A DNA stretch of 64,000 bases, taken from Myxococcus hansupus (GTDB lineage Bacteria > Myxococcota > Myxococcia > Myxococcales > Myxococcaceae). Where the stretch lies: positions 2,624,501 to 2,688,500 of the forward strand of contig NZ_CP012109.1 in assembly GCF_000280925.3 (NCBI RefSeq), in the 5' to 3' direction. This document shows, piece after piece, positions 44,067 through 51,496 of this stretch. Position numbers and translations under genes: made by a program. The notes under the pieces were generated by a model. The model ran no database searches, was not told the DNA's origin, and saw only the letters and a list, made by a program, of their open reading frames with translations. How positions within the stretch are numbered: the first letter of the stretch is position 1; every line of letters begins with the position of its first letter.

Positions 44067-44695
44067 AGCAGCGCTTCGTTGCCGCGGCCCTGGTGGGGCT
44101 GCTGGCGGGGTGTGTCACCACGCCGCCGACCGCCGTCGCGGACCCGCCGCCGTCGCTCCCCGACGAGCACGCCGAGCACTCCTACCGGAAGATCCTGGCG
44201 CGCTACAGCGACAGCCGTGAAGTCTACGACGGCTTCGATACCCGCCTGTTCGCGGCGGTGACGCTGCAGACGGTGCCCTTCCGCGAGGCGCGTGTGCACC
44301 GCCAGGCGGCCTTCCAGCAACTGCCCGCGCCGAAGGTGGAGCAGTTGATCGCGGAGGAGCGCGAGAAGGCCACGCAGAGCCATGAGTTCTTCATGGGCGT
44401 GCACTTCAACGACGCGGCCTACGCGGACTTTGACTACAAGCACACCATCTGGCGCCTGGCGCTGGTGACACCGGCCGGCGAGGTGACGCCTTCGCGCATC
44501 CGCAGGCTGGGCCGCGTGAATCTGCAGACGCGGGCGTACTACCCCTACACGTCGATTTTCTGGGTCGGCTGGGAGGTGCAGTTCCCCACCCAGATGTCCG
44601 ACGGACGGCCTGTCATCCCGCCCGGCACGGAGAAGGTGACGTTCCGCATGGCGTCGTCCCTGGGCAAGGCGGAGATGACGGTGAGCGCGCAGTAA
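44063..44695 (+). CDS. Lipoprotein of unknown function
   Basis: The 210-residue protein has a lipoprotein signal (FVAAALVGLLAGC) with the acylated Cys at residue 17, followed by a Pro-rich spacer. The mature domain, about 160 residues, contains SYRKILARYSDSREVYDGFDT, VEQLIAEEREKATQSHEFFM, YKHTIWRLALVTPAGEV and TSIFWVGWEVQFPTQM. I recognise no family. The GTG start overlaps the pyrE stop. It converges on the LOG-family gene with 12 bases between. Confidence 0.8.
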   Translation: MKQRFVAAALVGLLAGCVTTPPTAVADPPPSLPDEHAEHSYRKILARYSDSREVYDGFDTRLFAAVTLQTVPFREARVHRQAAFQQLPAPKVEQLIAEEREKATQSHEFFMGVHFNDAAYADFDYKHTIWRLALVTPAGEVTPSRIRRLGRVNLQTRAYYPYTSIFWVGWEVQFPTQMSDGRPVIPPGTEKVTFRMASSLGKAEMTVSAQ

Positions 44696-44707
44696 CGCGC
44701 GCCCCGC

Positions 44708-45301
44708 TCACGTCTGGCTGGTTCGCTTCAGCCACTTCTGCACGGTCGGCATGGTTGGCCCGGCCAGGAGCCGGTCCACCAGCGCCGCGGGCGAGTCACT
44801 CACTGCGAAGGGGACGGCCTGCTCCACGGGGACGAAGCCTTCCTCCGCGTGGTGCCGGGCCATGGCCAGCAGCGGCTGGAAGAAGCCACGCGTGTCCAGC
44901 AGTCCCATGGGCTTCTGGTGCAGGCCCAACTGCGCCCACGTCACGATTTCGAAGAGCTCATCCAGCGTGCCGTAGCCACCGGGCAGCGCGATGAAGGCGT
45001 CCGAGCGCTTCTCCATCAGCGCCTTGCGCTCGTGCATGGAGTCCACGGAGTGCAGCTCCGTCAGGCCGCGGTGGGCCAGCTCCTTCGCGCCCAGGAAGCC
45101 GGGCAGCACGCCCACCACCGTGCCTCCGGCGGCCAGCGCCGCGTCGGCCACCGCGCCCATGAGCCCCACGCTGGCGCCGCCATAGACGAGCGTCAGCCCC
45201 CGGCGCGCCAGCTCGGTGCCCATGTGCGTGGCGGCTTCCAGGTACTCCGGGCGGGCCCCAGGCCGGGAGCCGCAGAACACGCAGACACTTCGAACTTCCA
45301 T
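44708..45301 (-). CDS. LOG-family protein (nucleoside 5'-monophosphate phosphoribohydrolase-like)
   Basis: The 197-residue protein is a LOG (lysine decarboxylase-like) family member. The Rossmann-like start is RSVCVFCGSRPGARPEYLEA, then LTLVYGGASVGLMGAVADA, and the diagnostic PGGYGTLDE motif lies in the middle. Such enzymes hydrolyse nucleoside monophosphates to base plus ribose 5-phosphate; despite frequent annotation as lysine decarboxylase they lack that activity. The ATG has GGAGG eight bases upstream, located in the end of the rhomboid gene, which is almost contiguous. Confidence 0.88.
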   Translation of the reverse strand: MEVRSVCVFCGSRPGARPEYLEAATHMGTELARRGLTLVYGGASVGLMGAVADAALAAGGTVVGVLPGFLGAKELAHRGLTELHSVDSMHERKALMEKRSDAFIALPGGYGTLDELFEIVTWAQLGLHQKPMGLLDTRGFFQPLLAMARHHAEEGFVPVEQAVPFAVSDSPAALVDRLLAGPTMPTVQKWLKRTSQT

Positions 45302-45302
45302 G

Positions 45303-46034
45303 TCAAAAGCCTCCACGCCGTTCCGGGTGGGCCGCGTAGAGGGCCACCACCAGCGTGATGAAAAGAATGATGGGCAGGGCGCGGGCGTACACCTGTCGGC
45401 CCATGCGCAGGGCCAGGCCACACGGCAGCCCGAAGAGGAACCCGCCCAGGTGCCCCGCCCAGCTCACGAACGGTAGCAGGCTGAGGACGGCGACTTGTGC
45501 CAACCAGATGAACAAGTCCCGGCGGCCCTCGCGCGTGGCGACGGGCAGCATGGCGCCGGCCCACCCGAGAATCATTCCGGACGCGCCGACGGTGGGCACG
45601 TCGAAGTCGAAAATCAGCGAGAAGGCGGACGCGCCCAGGGCCGTGACGAGCGACAACCCCAGGAAGCGAAGGCTGCCGATGCCTCGCTCCAGCGTGAAGC
45701 CCAGCGTCACCACCACCGACATGTTGAAGAGCAGGTGGATGGCGCCGCCGTGCTCCAACACCGCGCCGAGCAGTCGCCAGTACTGGCCGGCCTGGACGGC
45801 GGGGCCGTACAGCGCCAGGGGCGGCAGGACGATGCTCCCGGAGGGGCTGGACACCCGCATCGAGATGGCGAGGAGCTGCTCGGCCAGGAACATGCCCACC
45901 GCGCCGGCGATGATGACGTAACACACCCAGGGCCGGGGCAGCGGCGGGCCCGGGACGGACTGTCGCGGACCCGGGCCGTCAGCGCCAGGGCCGGAGGGTG
46001 GGGCATCGAGGATGCGGCGCGGGCGCGAGGACAT
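45303..46034 (-). CDS. Rhomboid-family intramembrane serine protease
   Basis: This 243-residue polytopic protein has the rhomboid active sites: the serine in VGASGMILGWAG (GASG), and the histidine in SWAGHLGGFLFG. The HGGAIHLLFNMSVV segment provides the conserved His/Asn helix. About six or seven membrane helices span it. It should cut transmembrane substrates within the inner membrane; the substrate is not known. It runs with nadB upstream (6 bases) and the LOG gene downstream. Confidence 0.88.
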   Translation of the reverse strand: MSSRPRRILDAPPSGPGADGPGPRQSVPGPPLPRPWVCYVIIAGAVGMFLAEQLLAISMRVSSPSGSIVLPPLALYGPAVQAGQYWRLLGAVLEHGGAIHLLFNMSVVVTLGFTLERGIGSLRFLGLSLVTALGASAFSLIFDFDVPTVGASGMILGWAGAMLPVATREGRRDLFIWLAQVAVLSLLPFVSWAGHLGGFLFGLPCGLALRMGRQVYARALPIILFITLVVALYAAHPERRGGF

Positions 46035-46040
46035 GAGCGC

Positions 46041-47630
46041 TCAAGGCTCCCGGGAGACGACGGTGTCCCGCAGCCAGCGGTGGTCGTCCGTGTGAGGGTA
46101 GTCCAGCGTGTAGTGGAGGCCGCGGCTCTCCTTGCGGCGGCTGGCGCAGTCGACGATGAGGTAGGCCACGTCGGCGATGTTGCGCAGCTCGATGACGTCG
46201 CGAGTCACCTTGAAGCGCCAGTAGTAGTCGCGAATCTCCTCGCGCAGCAGCTCCAGCCGCCGGCGCGCGCGCATCAGCCGCTTGTCCGTCCGGACGATGC
46301 CCACGTAGTTCCACATGAGCCGGCGAATCTCGTCCCAGTTGTGGGTGACGACGACGCTCTCGTCGGACTCCACCGCGCTGCCGGAGTCCCACGCGGGCGG
46401 GTCCTCGGCCGGGACGGGCTGGGTGCGGACCTCCTCGGCGGCCACCTGGACGGCCCGCTGGCCGAACACGAGCCCCTCCAGCAACGAGTTGGACGCGAGC
46501 CGGTTCGCGCCGTGCAGGCCCGTGCACGTGACTTCACCAATGGCGTACAGGCCGGGCACGTTGGTGCGTCCTTCCAAATCCGTGACGACGCCGCCGCACA
46601 TGTAATGCGCCGCGGGCACCACGGGGATGGGCTGCACGGCCATGTCGATGTTGAAGGCCTTGCACGTGGCGTAGATGTTGGGGAAGCGCTCGGCGAGGAA
46701 GGCGCGGCCCAGGTGCGTCATGTCCAGATAGACGCAGTCGTCACCGGTGCGCTTCATCTCCGCGTCGATGGCGCGCGCCACCACGTCGCGCGGGGCGAGC
46801 GCGCCCATGGGGTGGTAGCGCTCCATGAACGACGCGCCGTTCTTGAGCTTCAGCTTGCCGCCTTCGCCGCGCAGCGCCTCGCTGATGAGGAAGCTCTTGG
46901 CCTCCGGGTGGTACAGGCAGGTGGGGTGGAACTGGTAGAACTCCATGTTCGCCACCTTCGCGCCCGCCCGGTACGCCATGGCCACGCCGTCACCGGTGGC
47001 CACGTCCGGATTGGACGTGTACAGGTACACCTTGCCCGCGCCGCCCGTGGCCAGCACCGTCACCTTGGCCAGGAAGCGCTCGATGATGCCGTCCTCCATC
47101 AGCGCGTAGACCCCCAGACAGCGGCTGACGCCGTGCGAGGGGAGCTTGCGGTCCTGGATGAGGTCGATGGCGGCTGTGTGCGGGAAGAAGGTGATGTTGG
47201 GCACCTCGTCGCATGCGGCGAGCAGCGCCCGCTGCACCTCGCGGCCGGTGATGTCGCCCGAATGGATGATGCGGCGGGCGGAGTGGCCGCCTTCTCGGGT
47301 GAGGTCGAACTCGCCGGTGGTGCGGCGGTTGAAGTCCGCGCCCAGGTCCACCAGCTCCTTCACCCGGGCGGGGCCTTCCTTCACGGTGACTTCCACGGCG
47401 TCCTGGTGGCACAGCCCCGCACCCGCCACCAGGGTGTCCTCGATGTGCGCCTCGAACGTGTCGGACGGCGCGAGCACACTGGCGATGCCACCCTGGGCAT
47501 ACGCGGTGTTGCTCTCGAACCGGTCACGCTTGGTGAGGATGGCCACCGTGCCGTGCCGGGCCGCCTGGAGGGCGAACGAGAGACCCGCTACGCCGCCGCC
47601 CAAGACGAGGAAATCGAACCGATGGGGCAT
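46041..47630 (-). CDS. nadB: L-aspartate oxidase
   Basis: The 529-residue flavoprotein oxidises L-aspartate to iminoaspartate, the first step of de novo NAD synthesis. The FAD site LVLGGGVAGLSFALQAA near the start, SNTAYAQGGIASVLAPSD, EGGHSARRIIHSGDITG, MEFYQFHPTCLYHP and GLHGANRLASNSLLEGLVFG are all NadB/FrdA signatures. ATG at 47630 was chosen because it starts right at the FAD-binding strand. No nadA or nadC is adjacent; the following genes, rhomboid and LOG, are co-oriented. Confidence 0.95.
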   Translation of the reverse strand: MPHRFDFLVLGGGVAGLSFALQAARHGTVAILTKRDRFESNTAYAQGGIASVLAPSDTFEAHIEDTLVAGAGLCHQDAVEVTVKEGPARVKELVDLGADFNRRTTGEFDLTREGGHSARRIIHSGDITGREVQRALLAACDEVPNITFFPHTAAIDLIQDRKLPSHGVSRCLGVYALMEDGIIERFLAKVTVLATGGAGKVYLYTSNPDVATGDGVAMAYRAGAKVANMEFYQFHPTCLYHPEAKSFLISEALRGEGGKLKLKNGASFMERYHPMGALAPRDVVARAIDAEMKRTGDDCVYLDMTHLGRAFLAERFPNIYATCKAFNIDMAVQPIPVVPAAHYMCGGVVTDLEGRTNVPGLYAIGEVTCTGLHGANRLASNSLLEGLVFGQRAVQVAAEEVRTQPVPAEDPPAWDSGSAVESDESVVVTHNWDEIRRLMWNYVGIVRTDKRLMRARRRLELLREEIRDYYWRFKVTRDVIELRNIADVAYLIVDCASRRKESRGLHYTLDYPHTDDHRWLRDTVVSREP

Positions 47631-47638
47631 GGTGAGCA

Positions 47639-47667
47639 GCCTTAGCGACTGTAAGTGCTGGAAACAA
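47639..47667 (-). promoter_or_regulatory. Candidate promoter for nadB
   Basis: On the minus strand TTGTTT (47667-47662) and TAAGGC (47644-47639) are separated by 17 bases, ending about nine bases before the nadB ATG. Only half of each consensus is matched. It would give a very short leader. Confidence 0.3.
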
Positions 47668-47676
47668 GGCGTTTTC

Positions 47677-47705
47677 TTGAGGACTTTCCCGTGGATGTCT
47701 AAGGT
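47677..47705 (+). promoter_or_regulatory. Candidate promoter for the lytic transglycosylase gene
   Basis: TTGAGG (47677-47682) and TAAGGT (47700-47705) are spaced 17 bases apart. Initiation near 47,712 would lie a few bases before the ATG at 47719, and downstream of the alternative ATG at 47695, which supports the shorter protein start. It lies back to back with the nadB candidate. Confidence 0.4.
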
Positions 47706-47718
47706 TCGTGGGGCCGAT

Positions 47719-48405
47719 ATGCGTGCTCCTTCCACGTTCCTCGCCGCCGTGCTGCTGACCCTGCCCTTGTCGGCGGGGGCGGATGCCATCTTCCGGTACG
47801 TCGAGAAGGACGGGACCATCATCTACACGAACGTCCAGCCCACGGGTTCCAAGCGGGCGAAGACGCTGAAGGGCACGTTCACCCAGGCGCCCACGAAGAA
47901 CGCGCCGGTGGTGGGCCGCAAGCGGACGCCGCCGGAGTTGGATCCGCACATCACCGCCGCGGCGCTGCGCTACCGCATCCCCCCGGCGCTGGTGCGGGCC
48001 ATCATGCACACCGAGAGCAACTTCAACCGGAACGCGCTCAGCCACAAGGGCGCCAGCGGGTTGATGCAGCTCATGCCGGCCACGGCCTCGGACATGTATG
48101 TGAAGGACATCTTCGACGAGCGCGACAACATCGAGGGCGGGGTGCGCTACCTGCGCGTGCTCGCCAACATGTTCGACGGCGACATGGTGAAGATGATTGC
48201 CGCGTACAACGCGGGCCCCGAAGCGGTGAAGCGCTACGGCGGCAAGGTGCCCCCCTACGAGGAAACGCAGGGGTACGTGCGCAAGGTGCTCAAGCTCTAC
48301 TACCACTACAAGGAGCGCGAGCGGCCCGTCGAGGACGGACCCCGCGACCCCACATCCCAGAATGACGACGCGCGCGAAGGGGCGGGGGGAGACGAGCCCC
48401 GCTGA
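47719..48405 (+). CDS. Lytic transglycosylase (SLT/Slt70-like) with N-terminal DUF4124
   Basis: The 228-residue protein has a signal peptide (FLAAVLLTLPLSAGADA), a DUF4124-like strand segment (IFRYVEKDGTIIYTN) and a C-terminal SLT domain. In that domain the catalytic Glu99 is in AIMHTESNFN, followed by SHKGASGLMQLMPATA and MIAAYNAGPEAVKRYGG. It cleaves peptidoglycan to 1,6-anhydro products in the periplasm. The ATG at 47719 is preferred over 47695 because of the signal peptide and promoter. Its end overlaps the next gene by 44 bases. Confidence 0.9.
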   Translation: MRAPSTFLAAVLLTLPLSAGADAIFRYVEKDGTIIYTNVQPTGSKRAKTLKGTFTQAPTKNAPVVGRKRTPPELDPHITAAALRYRIPPALVRAIMHTESNFNRNALSHKGASGLMQLMPATASDMYVKDIFDERDNIEGGVRYLRVLANMFDGDMVKMIAAYNAGPEAVKRYGGKVPPYEETQGYVRKVLKLYYHYKERERPVEDGPRDPTSQNDDAREGAGGDEPR

Positions 48406-50332
48406 TGACGAGTTCCTCCAGCAGATCTCCCGCGGTGGCGAGCTGTTGGCCTCAGGCCAGGTCCACGAGGCCCAGCCCTTCCTGGAGCGTGCCCACCAGC
48501 TCCAGCCCCGGATGGAGAAGGCCCAGAACCTCCTGGGCCTCTGCTACTTCAAGCTGGGCCTGTTCGACCGGGCGGCCGAGCTGTACGAGATGCTGGTGCG
48601 GGACAACCCGGTGGACCCGACGCTGCGGGTCAACCTGGGATTGGTGTACCTGAAGACGAGCGCGCTCCAGCGCGCCGCCCGCGAGTTCGAGACGGCCACC
48701 GACCTGGCCCCCGAGCACCAGAAGGCGCAGAACTACCTGGGGCTCACGCTGGCGCAGATGGGCGAGTACGGCCGCGCGCGTGAGCACTTCCTGCTCGCGG
48801 GCAGCGATGTGATGGCGGAGAAGATGTCGCGCGCCATCGCGGGAGAGGCCTATTCGAAGCCGGCTCCGCCCGCGCAGGGGAAGGGGCGGGGGGGCATGGA
48901 AGGCGCTGCCGTTCCGTCTCGCGCCGTGGTGAGCCCGCCGCCCGCGCCGCCTGCGCCTGAGCAGGAGGAAGAAGAAATTCGCTTCGCTGAGGACGAGGGT
49001 CCCAGCGCGTTGACGGACGCTTCGGCGGAGGGGGAGCAGGAGGCGCCTCCAGAGGCGGCCTTCGATGAGACGTCCGCGGCCGTGGCGGCGAGCGCTCCGC
49101 CGTCGCCTGTGCCGCTGACGAAGCTTCAGCTTCGCCGGGTGCCCGCGGAGGCGCTCGTCTCTGCTTCGGCGCGGGATGCCGCTACGGTCCACGGTGGAGT
49201 GGCGGAGTCGTCTGCTGCTCCGATTCGAGGCACGGGTGATGCGTCAGGCTCTGGCCGCGATGGTGCTGGCTACACTCACGACGCCGTGGCGACGCGAGGC
49301 GGCGTAGCCTCGGATGCGCGAGGCGCGGCAGCCCATACGCCTGATGCTGTGGCCGCGCGAGGCGGGGCTGCCTTGGAGGCACGTGGCGCGGCAGCTTCTG
49401 TGGATGCTGTTGCGACGCGAGGCGGCGCAGCCCCGGATGCGCGTGGCGCAGCAGCTTCTGCGGATGCTGTGGCCGCGCGAGGCGGCGCAGCTTCGGAGGC
49501 GCGTGGCGCGGCAGCCCATGGGCCTGATGCTGTGACGGCGCGAGGCGGCGCTGCTTCGGCGGGGGACACCACCGAGCCTCGAGGTGCGGCCGCCCAGTCA
49601 CATGACGCGGCGGATGCGCGAAGCGGAGCCGCCACCGGCCGGGACGCCGCGGAATCGCGAGGCGCTCCAGCCTTGGCGCACGCCACGGAGGAGGTCTCCC
49701 TGGCCCGACTCGCCGCGTCGGTCGTTCTGACGAGCGCGGACGCGTCTGAGATCTTCCACGCGGGCCCGGATGGTTTCACCGTGGCGGTCGACGGAGAGCT
49801 CCTCACGCGCCTGGATGGACTGGTGGCCCTGGGAGGCCAGCTCACCTTCCAGCCGGAGATGAAGCGATTCCGGGGCCGCGCGACGGACAAGTCCTTCGGG
49901 GATGGCGCGACGCGGATGGTGCGCGCTCGCGGCAAGGGCATCCTGTACCTGACGCCGGGCGCGGCCCGGACCTTCCTGTCTGTGGACCTGGGCGATGACT
50001 CCGCCTACTTCCGCGACGAGTGCGTCTTCGCCTTCGAGGAAGCGGTGATGTTCGAGAACGGCCGCGTGCCGTCGGACATCGCGCCAGACCTGGACCTGGT
50101 GCACCTGCGAGGGCAGGGGCGGGTGTTGCTGAGCCTCCCCGGGCCCCTGCGGTCGGTGGCGGTGCGCCAGGACCAGCCGGTGACCGTCCCATTGGCGCAC
50201 CTGGTGGGCTGGCAGGGAAACCTCACGCCACGCATGGTTCCTCTGCTCCAGGCGCCCACCGGTGAGACGCTCCGGGCGGGCGTGGAACTGGGCGGTGAAG
50301 GTTTTGCCCTCATCGCCCTCGCGGTCCGATAG
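48362..50332 (+). CDS. TPR protein with Ala/Gly-rich tandem repeats and C-terminal AIM24-like domain
   Basis: The 656-residue protein has three sections. Residues 15-155 are four or so TPRs (MEKAQNLLGLCYFKLGLFDRA, TLRVNLGLVYLKTSALQRA, AQNYLGLTLAQMGEYGRA). About 150 residues of acidic/Pro-rich linker follow, then a block of six imperfect repeats such as DAVAARGGAALEARGAAASV (residues 307-440). The final 200 residues match the AIM24 family in pattern: strands such as GKGILYLTPGAARTFLSV, then VHLRGQGRVLLSLPGPL, then LAHLVGWQGNLTPRMVPL. The role is unknown. The start overlaps the transglycosylase gene. Confidence 0.75.
   Translation: MTTRAKGRGETSPADDEFLQQISRGGELLASGQVHEAQPFLERAHQLQPRMEKAQNLLGLCYFKLGLFDRAAELYEMLVRDNPVDPTLRVNLGLVYLKTSALQRAAREFETATDLAPEHQKAQNYLGLTLAQMGEYGRAREHFLLAGSDVMAEKMSRAIAGEAYSKPAPPAQGKGRGGMEGAAVPSRAVVSPPPAPPAPEQEEEEIRFAEDEGPSALTDASAEGEQEAPPEAAFDETSAAVAASAPPSPVPLTKLQLRRVPAEALVSASARDAATVHGGVAESSAAPIRGTGDASGSGRDGAGYTHDAVATRGGVASDARGAAAHTPDAVAARGGAALEARGAAASVDAVATRGGAAPDARGAAASADAVAARGGAASEARGAAAHGPDAVTARGGAASAGDTTEPRGAAAQSHDAADARSGAATGRDAAESRGAPALAHATEEVSLARLAASVVLTSADASEIFHAGPDGFTVAVDGELLTRLDGLVALGGQLTFQPEMKRFRGRATDKSFGDGATRMVRARGKGILYLTPGAARTFLSVDLGDDSAYFRDECVFAFEEAVMFENGRVPSDIAPDLDLVHLRGQGRVLLSLPGPLRSVAVRQDQPVTVPLAHLVGWQGNLTPRMVPLLQAPTGETLRAGVELGGEGFALIALAVR
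49280..49681 (+). repeat. In-frame tandem repeats of 60-63 bp (six units)
   Basis: Inside the TPR/AIM24 gene, four close copies of 63, 60, 60 and 63 bases begin with a GAT/GAC GC-GTG codon run for DAV and encode DAVA(A/T)RGG...ARGAAA. Two looser copies of 78 bases follow (DAVTARGGAASAG..., DAADARSGAATGR...). Unit lengths are multiples of three, so copy number can change without breaking the frame. The encoded segment is disordered and alternates Arg/Gly and Ala. Confidence 0.8.
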
Positions 50333-50344
50333 AAGGGGCCCGCC

Positions 50345-51034
50345 ATGGCCATGGACCGAGCGGCGCGGAAACAGCGGAAGCGTGAGGAGCGCGCCAGGAA
50401 GCGCGCGGCGCGCAAGCCCAGTGTGCTGGTGCAGGAGTTCTGGAACCTGCCCAACATGCTCACCCTGGGGCGCATCCTCATCATCCCGCTGTTCGTGTGG
50501 CTGACGTACGACGCGGACCCGCTCAACTCGCTGTTGGCGGGGCTCGTCTTCGCGGTGGCCGCCATCACCGACGTGGTGGACGGCTACCTGGCGCGCAAGT
50601 GGAACCTCATCACCGTGGTCGGCAAGTTCATGGACCCGCTGGCCGACAAGCTCATCGCCATGGCGGCACTGGTGATGATGGTGCGGCTGGGGCGCATCGC
50701 GGCCTGGGTCGTCATCGTGCTGCTGGCGCGCGAACTCATCGTCAGCGGCCTGCGCACCATCGCCGCCAGCGAGGGCATGGTCATCGCCGCCGGCCAGGAG
50801 GGGAAGTGGAAGACCTCCCTCCAACTGGTGGGCATCATCTCCCTGTGCGTGCACTACGTGCATCCCCTGGAGATGGGCAGCTTCTCCGTGCCGGTGGACT
50901 ACAACCTCGTGGGCCAGGTGCTCGTCTACCTGTCGGGTGCCTTCTCGGTCTGGAGCGCGGTGGTCTACTTCCGGGCATTCCTGGCCATGCTCGCGAAGAG
51001 AGGGGGCGAGCCAGCCCCCGCGAAAAGTGTTTGA
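50345..51034 (+). CDS. pgsA: CDP-diacylglycerol-glycerol-3-phosphate 3-phosphatidyltransferase
   Basis: The 229-residue membrane enzyme makes phosphatidylglycerol phosphate. The CDP-alcohol phosphotransferase motif DG(x)2AR(x)8G(x)3D(x)3D is visible as VVDGYLARKWNLITVVGKFM followed by DPLADK. Five or six membrane helices follow, and PNMLTLGRILIIPLF at the start is typical of PgsA. The first 30 residues are very basic and not part of the family core. The last codons overlap the -35 of the tRNA promoter. Confidence 0.93.
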   Translation: MAMDRAARKQRKREERARKRAARKPSVLVQEFWNLPNMLTLGRILIIPLFVWLTYDADPLNSLLAGLVFAVAAITDVVDGYLARKWNLITVVGKFMDPLADKLIAMAALVMMVRLGRIAAWVVIVLLARELIVSGLRTIAASEGMVIAAGQEGKWKTSLQLVGIISLCVHYVHPLEMGSFSVPVDYNLVGQVLVYLSGAFSVWSAVVYFRAFLAMLAKRGGEPAPAKSV

Positions 51035-51059
51035 CGGGTCCGGATGGGCTCTGTATACC
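51031..51059 (+). promoter_or_regulatory. Sigma-70 promoter for tandem tRNA-Gly genes
   Basis: TTGACG (51031-51036) and TATACC (51054-51059) are spaced exactly 17 bases. The -35 overlaps the pgsA stop codon. Initiation near 51,066 would leave about 50 bases before the first mature tRNA. This is one of the best promoter matches in the window. Confidence 0.7.
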
Positions 51060-51115
51060 CCACCTCACTTTCGGCCCGGCGGTCACACGGCGGTGACGAA
51101 GGTGTGGCACCTGAT

Positions 51116-51190
51116 GCGGGAATAGCTCAGCGGTAGAGCATCGCCTTGCCAAGGCGAGGGTCGAGGGTTCAAATCCCTTTTCCCGCTCCA
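51116..51190 (+). tRNA. tRNA-Gly (anticodon GCC)
   Basis: The 75-base sequence folds as a tRNA. The acceptor arm GCGGGAA pairs with TTCCCGC, the D arm holds AGCGGTA, and the anticodon arm CGCCT-TGCCAA-GGCG has GCC for glycine. The T arm is GAGGG-TTCAAAT-CCCTT, and CCA is encoded. It is identical to the second copy 126 bases away. Confidence 0.97.
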
Positions 51191-51196
51191 AAATCG

Positions 51197-51224
51197 GGCC
51201 CTCTGGGAAACCAGAGGGCCTTTT
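51197..51224 (+). terminator. Intrinsic terminator after first tRNA-Gly
   Basis: GGCCCTCTGG-GAAA-CCAGAGGGCC is a perfect 10-pair stem with a GNRA-type loop, followed by TTTT. It lies seven bases after the CCA end and before the second tRNA, so read-through or a second promoter must supply that copy. Confidence 0.85.
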
Positions 51225-51241
51225 AGTTTGAAGGGTCTCAC

Positions 51242-51316
51242 GCGGGAATAGCTCAGCGGTAGAGCATCGCCTTGCCAAGGCGAGGGTCGAGGGTTCAAAT
51301 CCCTTTTCCCGCTCCA
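51242..51316 (+). tRNA. tRNA-Gly (anticodon GCC), second identical copy
   Basis: This 75-base gene is identical to the first copy in every base, including the GCC anticodon and the encoded CCA. Both are followed by nearly identical hairpins, so the pair is a tandem duplication of a tRNA-plus-terminator unit of 126 bases. I saw no good promoter in the 50 bases between them. Confidence 0.97.
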
Positions 51317-51323
51317 AAAAGAA

Positions 51324-51352
51324 GGCCCTCTGGGAAACCAGGGGGCCTTTTT
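51324..51352 (+). terminator. Intrinsic terminator after second tRNA-Gly
   Basis: GGCCCTCTGG-GAAA-CCAGGGGGCC forms the same stem as the first terminator with one G-U pair, followed by TTTTT. It isolates the tRNA pair from the O-antigen genes downstream. Confidence 0.85.
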
Positions 51353-51496
51353 GCTTTTCAGGTCAGGGCCGGATCATCGCCTCGGTCGCCGGGTTGCTTC
51401 ACATGCGAGCAACCTCCCGGGCACGCTGTGAGAGTGGGGCCGAGGGCGCCGGGCGTCCTCGCAACAGTCGAAGGCCCTGCTATAGAAGGCCCCCTC

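Noticed and set aside
44708-45301. Annotation of the LOG-family protein as a lysine decarboxylase
   Set aside because: The PGGxGTxxE motif marks phosphoribohydrolases; no pyridoxal-phosphate decarboxylase features are present.
47695-47718. Upstream ATG at 47695 for the lytic transglycosylase
   Set aside because: It would place a charged stretch before the signal peptide and lies upstream of the predicted transcription start.
49280-49681. Regular 60-63 bp repeats considered as a CRISPR array
   Set aside because: There are no unique spacers; the repeats are contiguous, in frame and code for protein.
51272-51496. N-terminal extension of Wzm beginning inside the second tRNA-Gly
   Set aside because: A coding start within a tRNA and across its terminator is implausible; the ATG at 51497 begins the conserved Wzm N-terminus.
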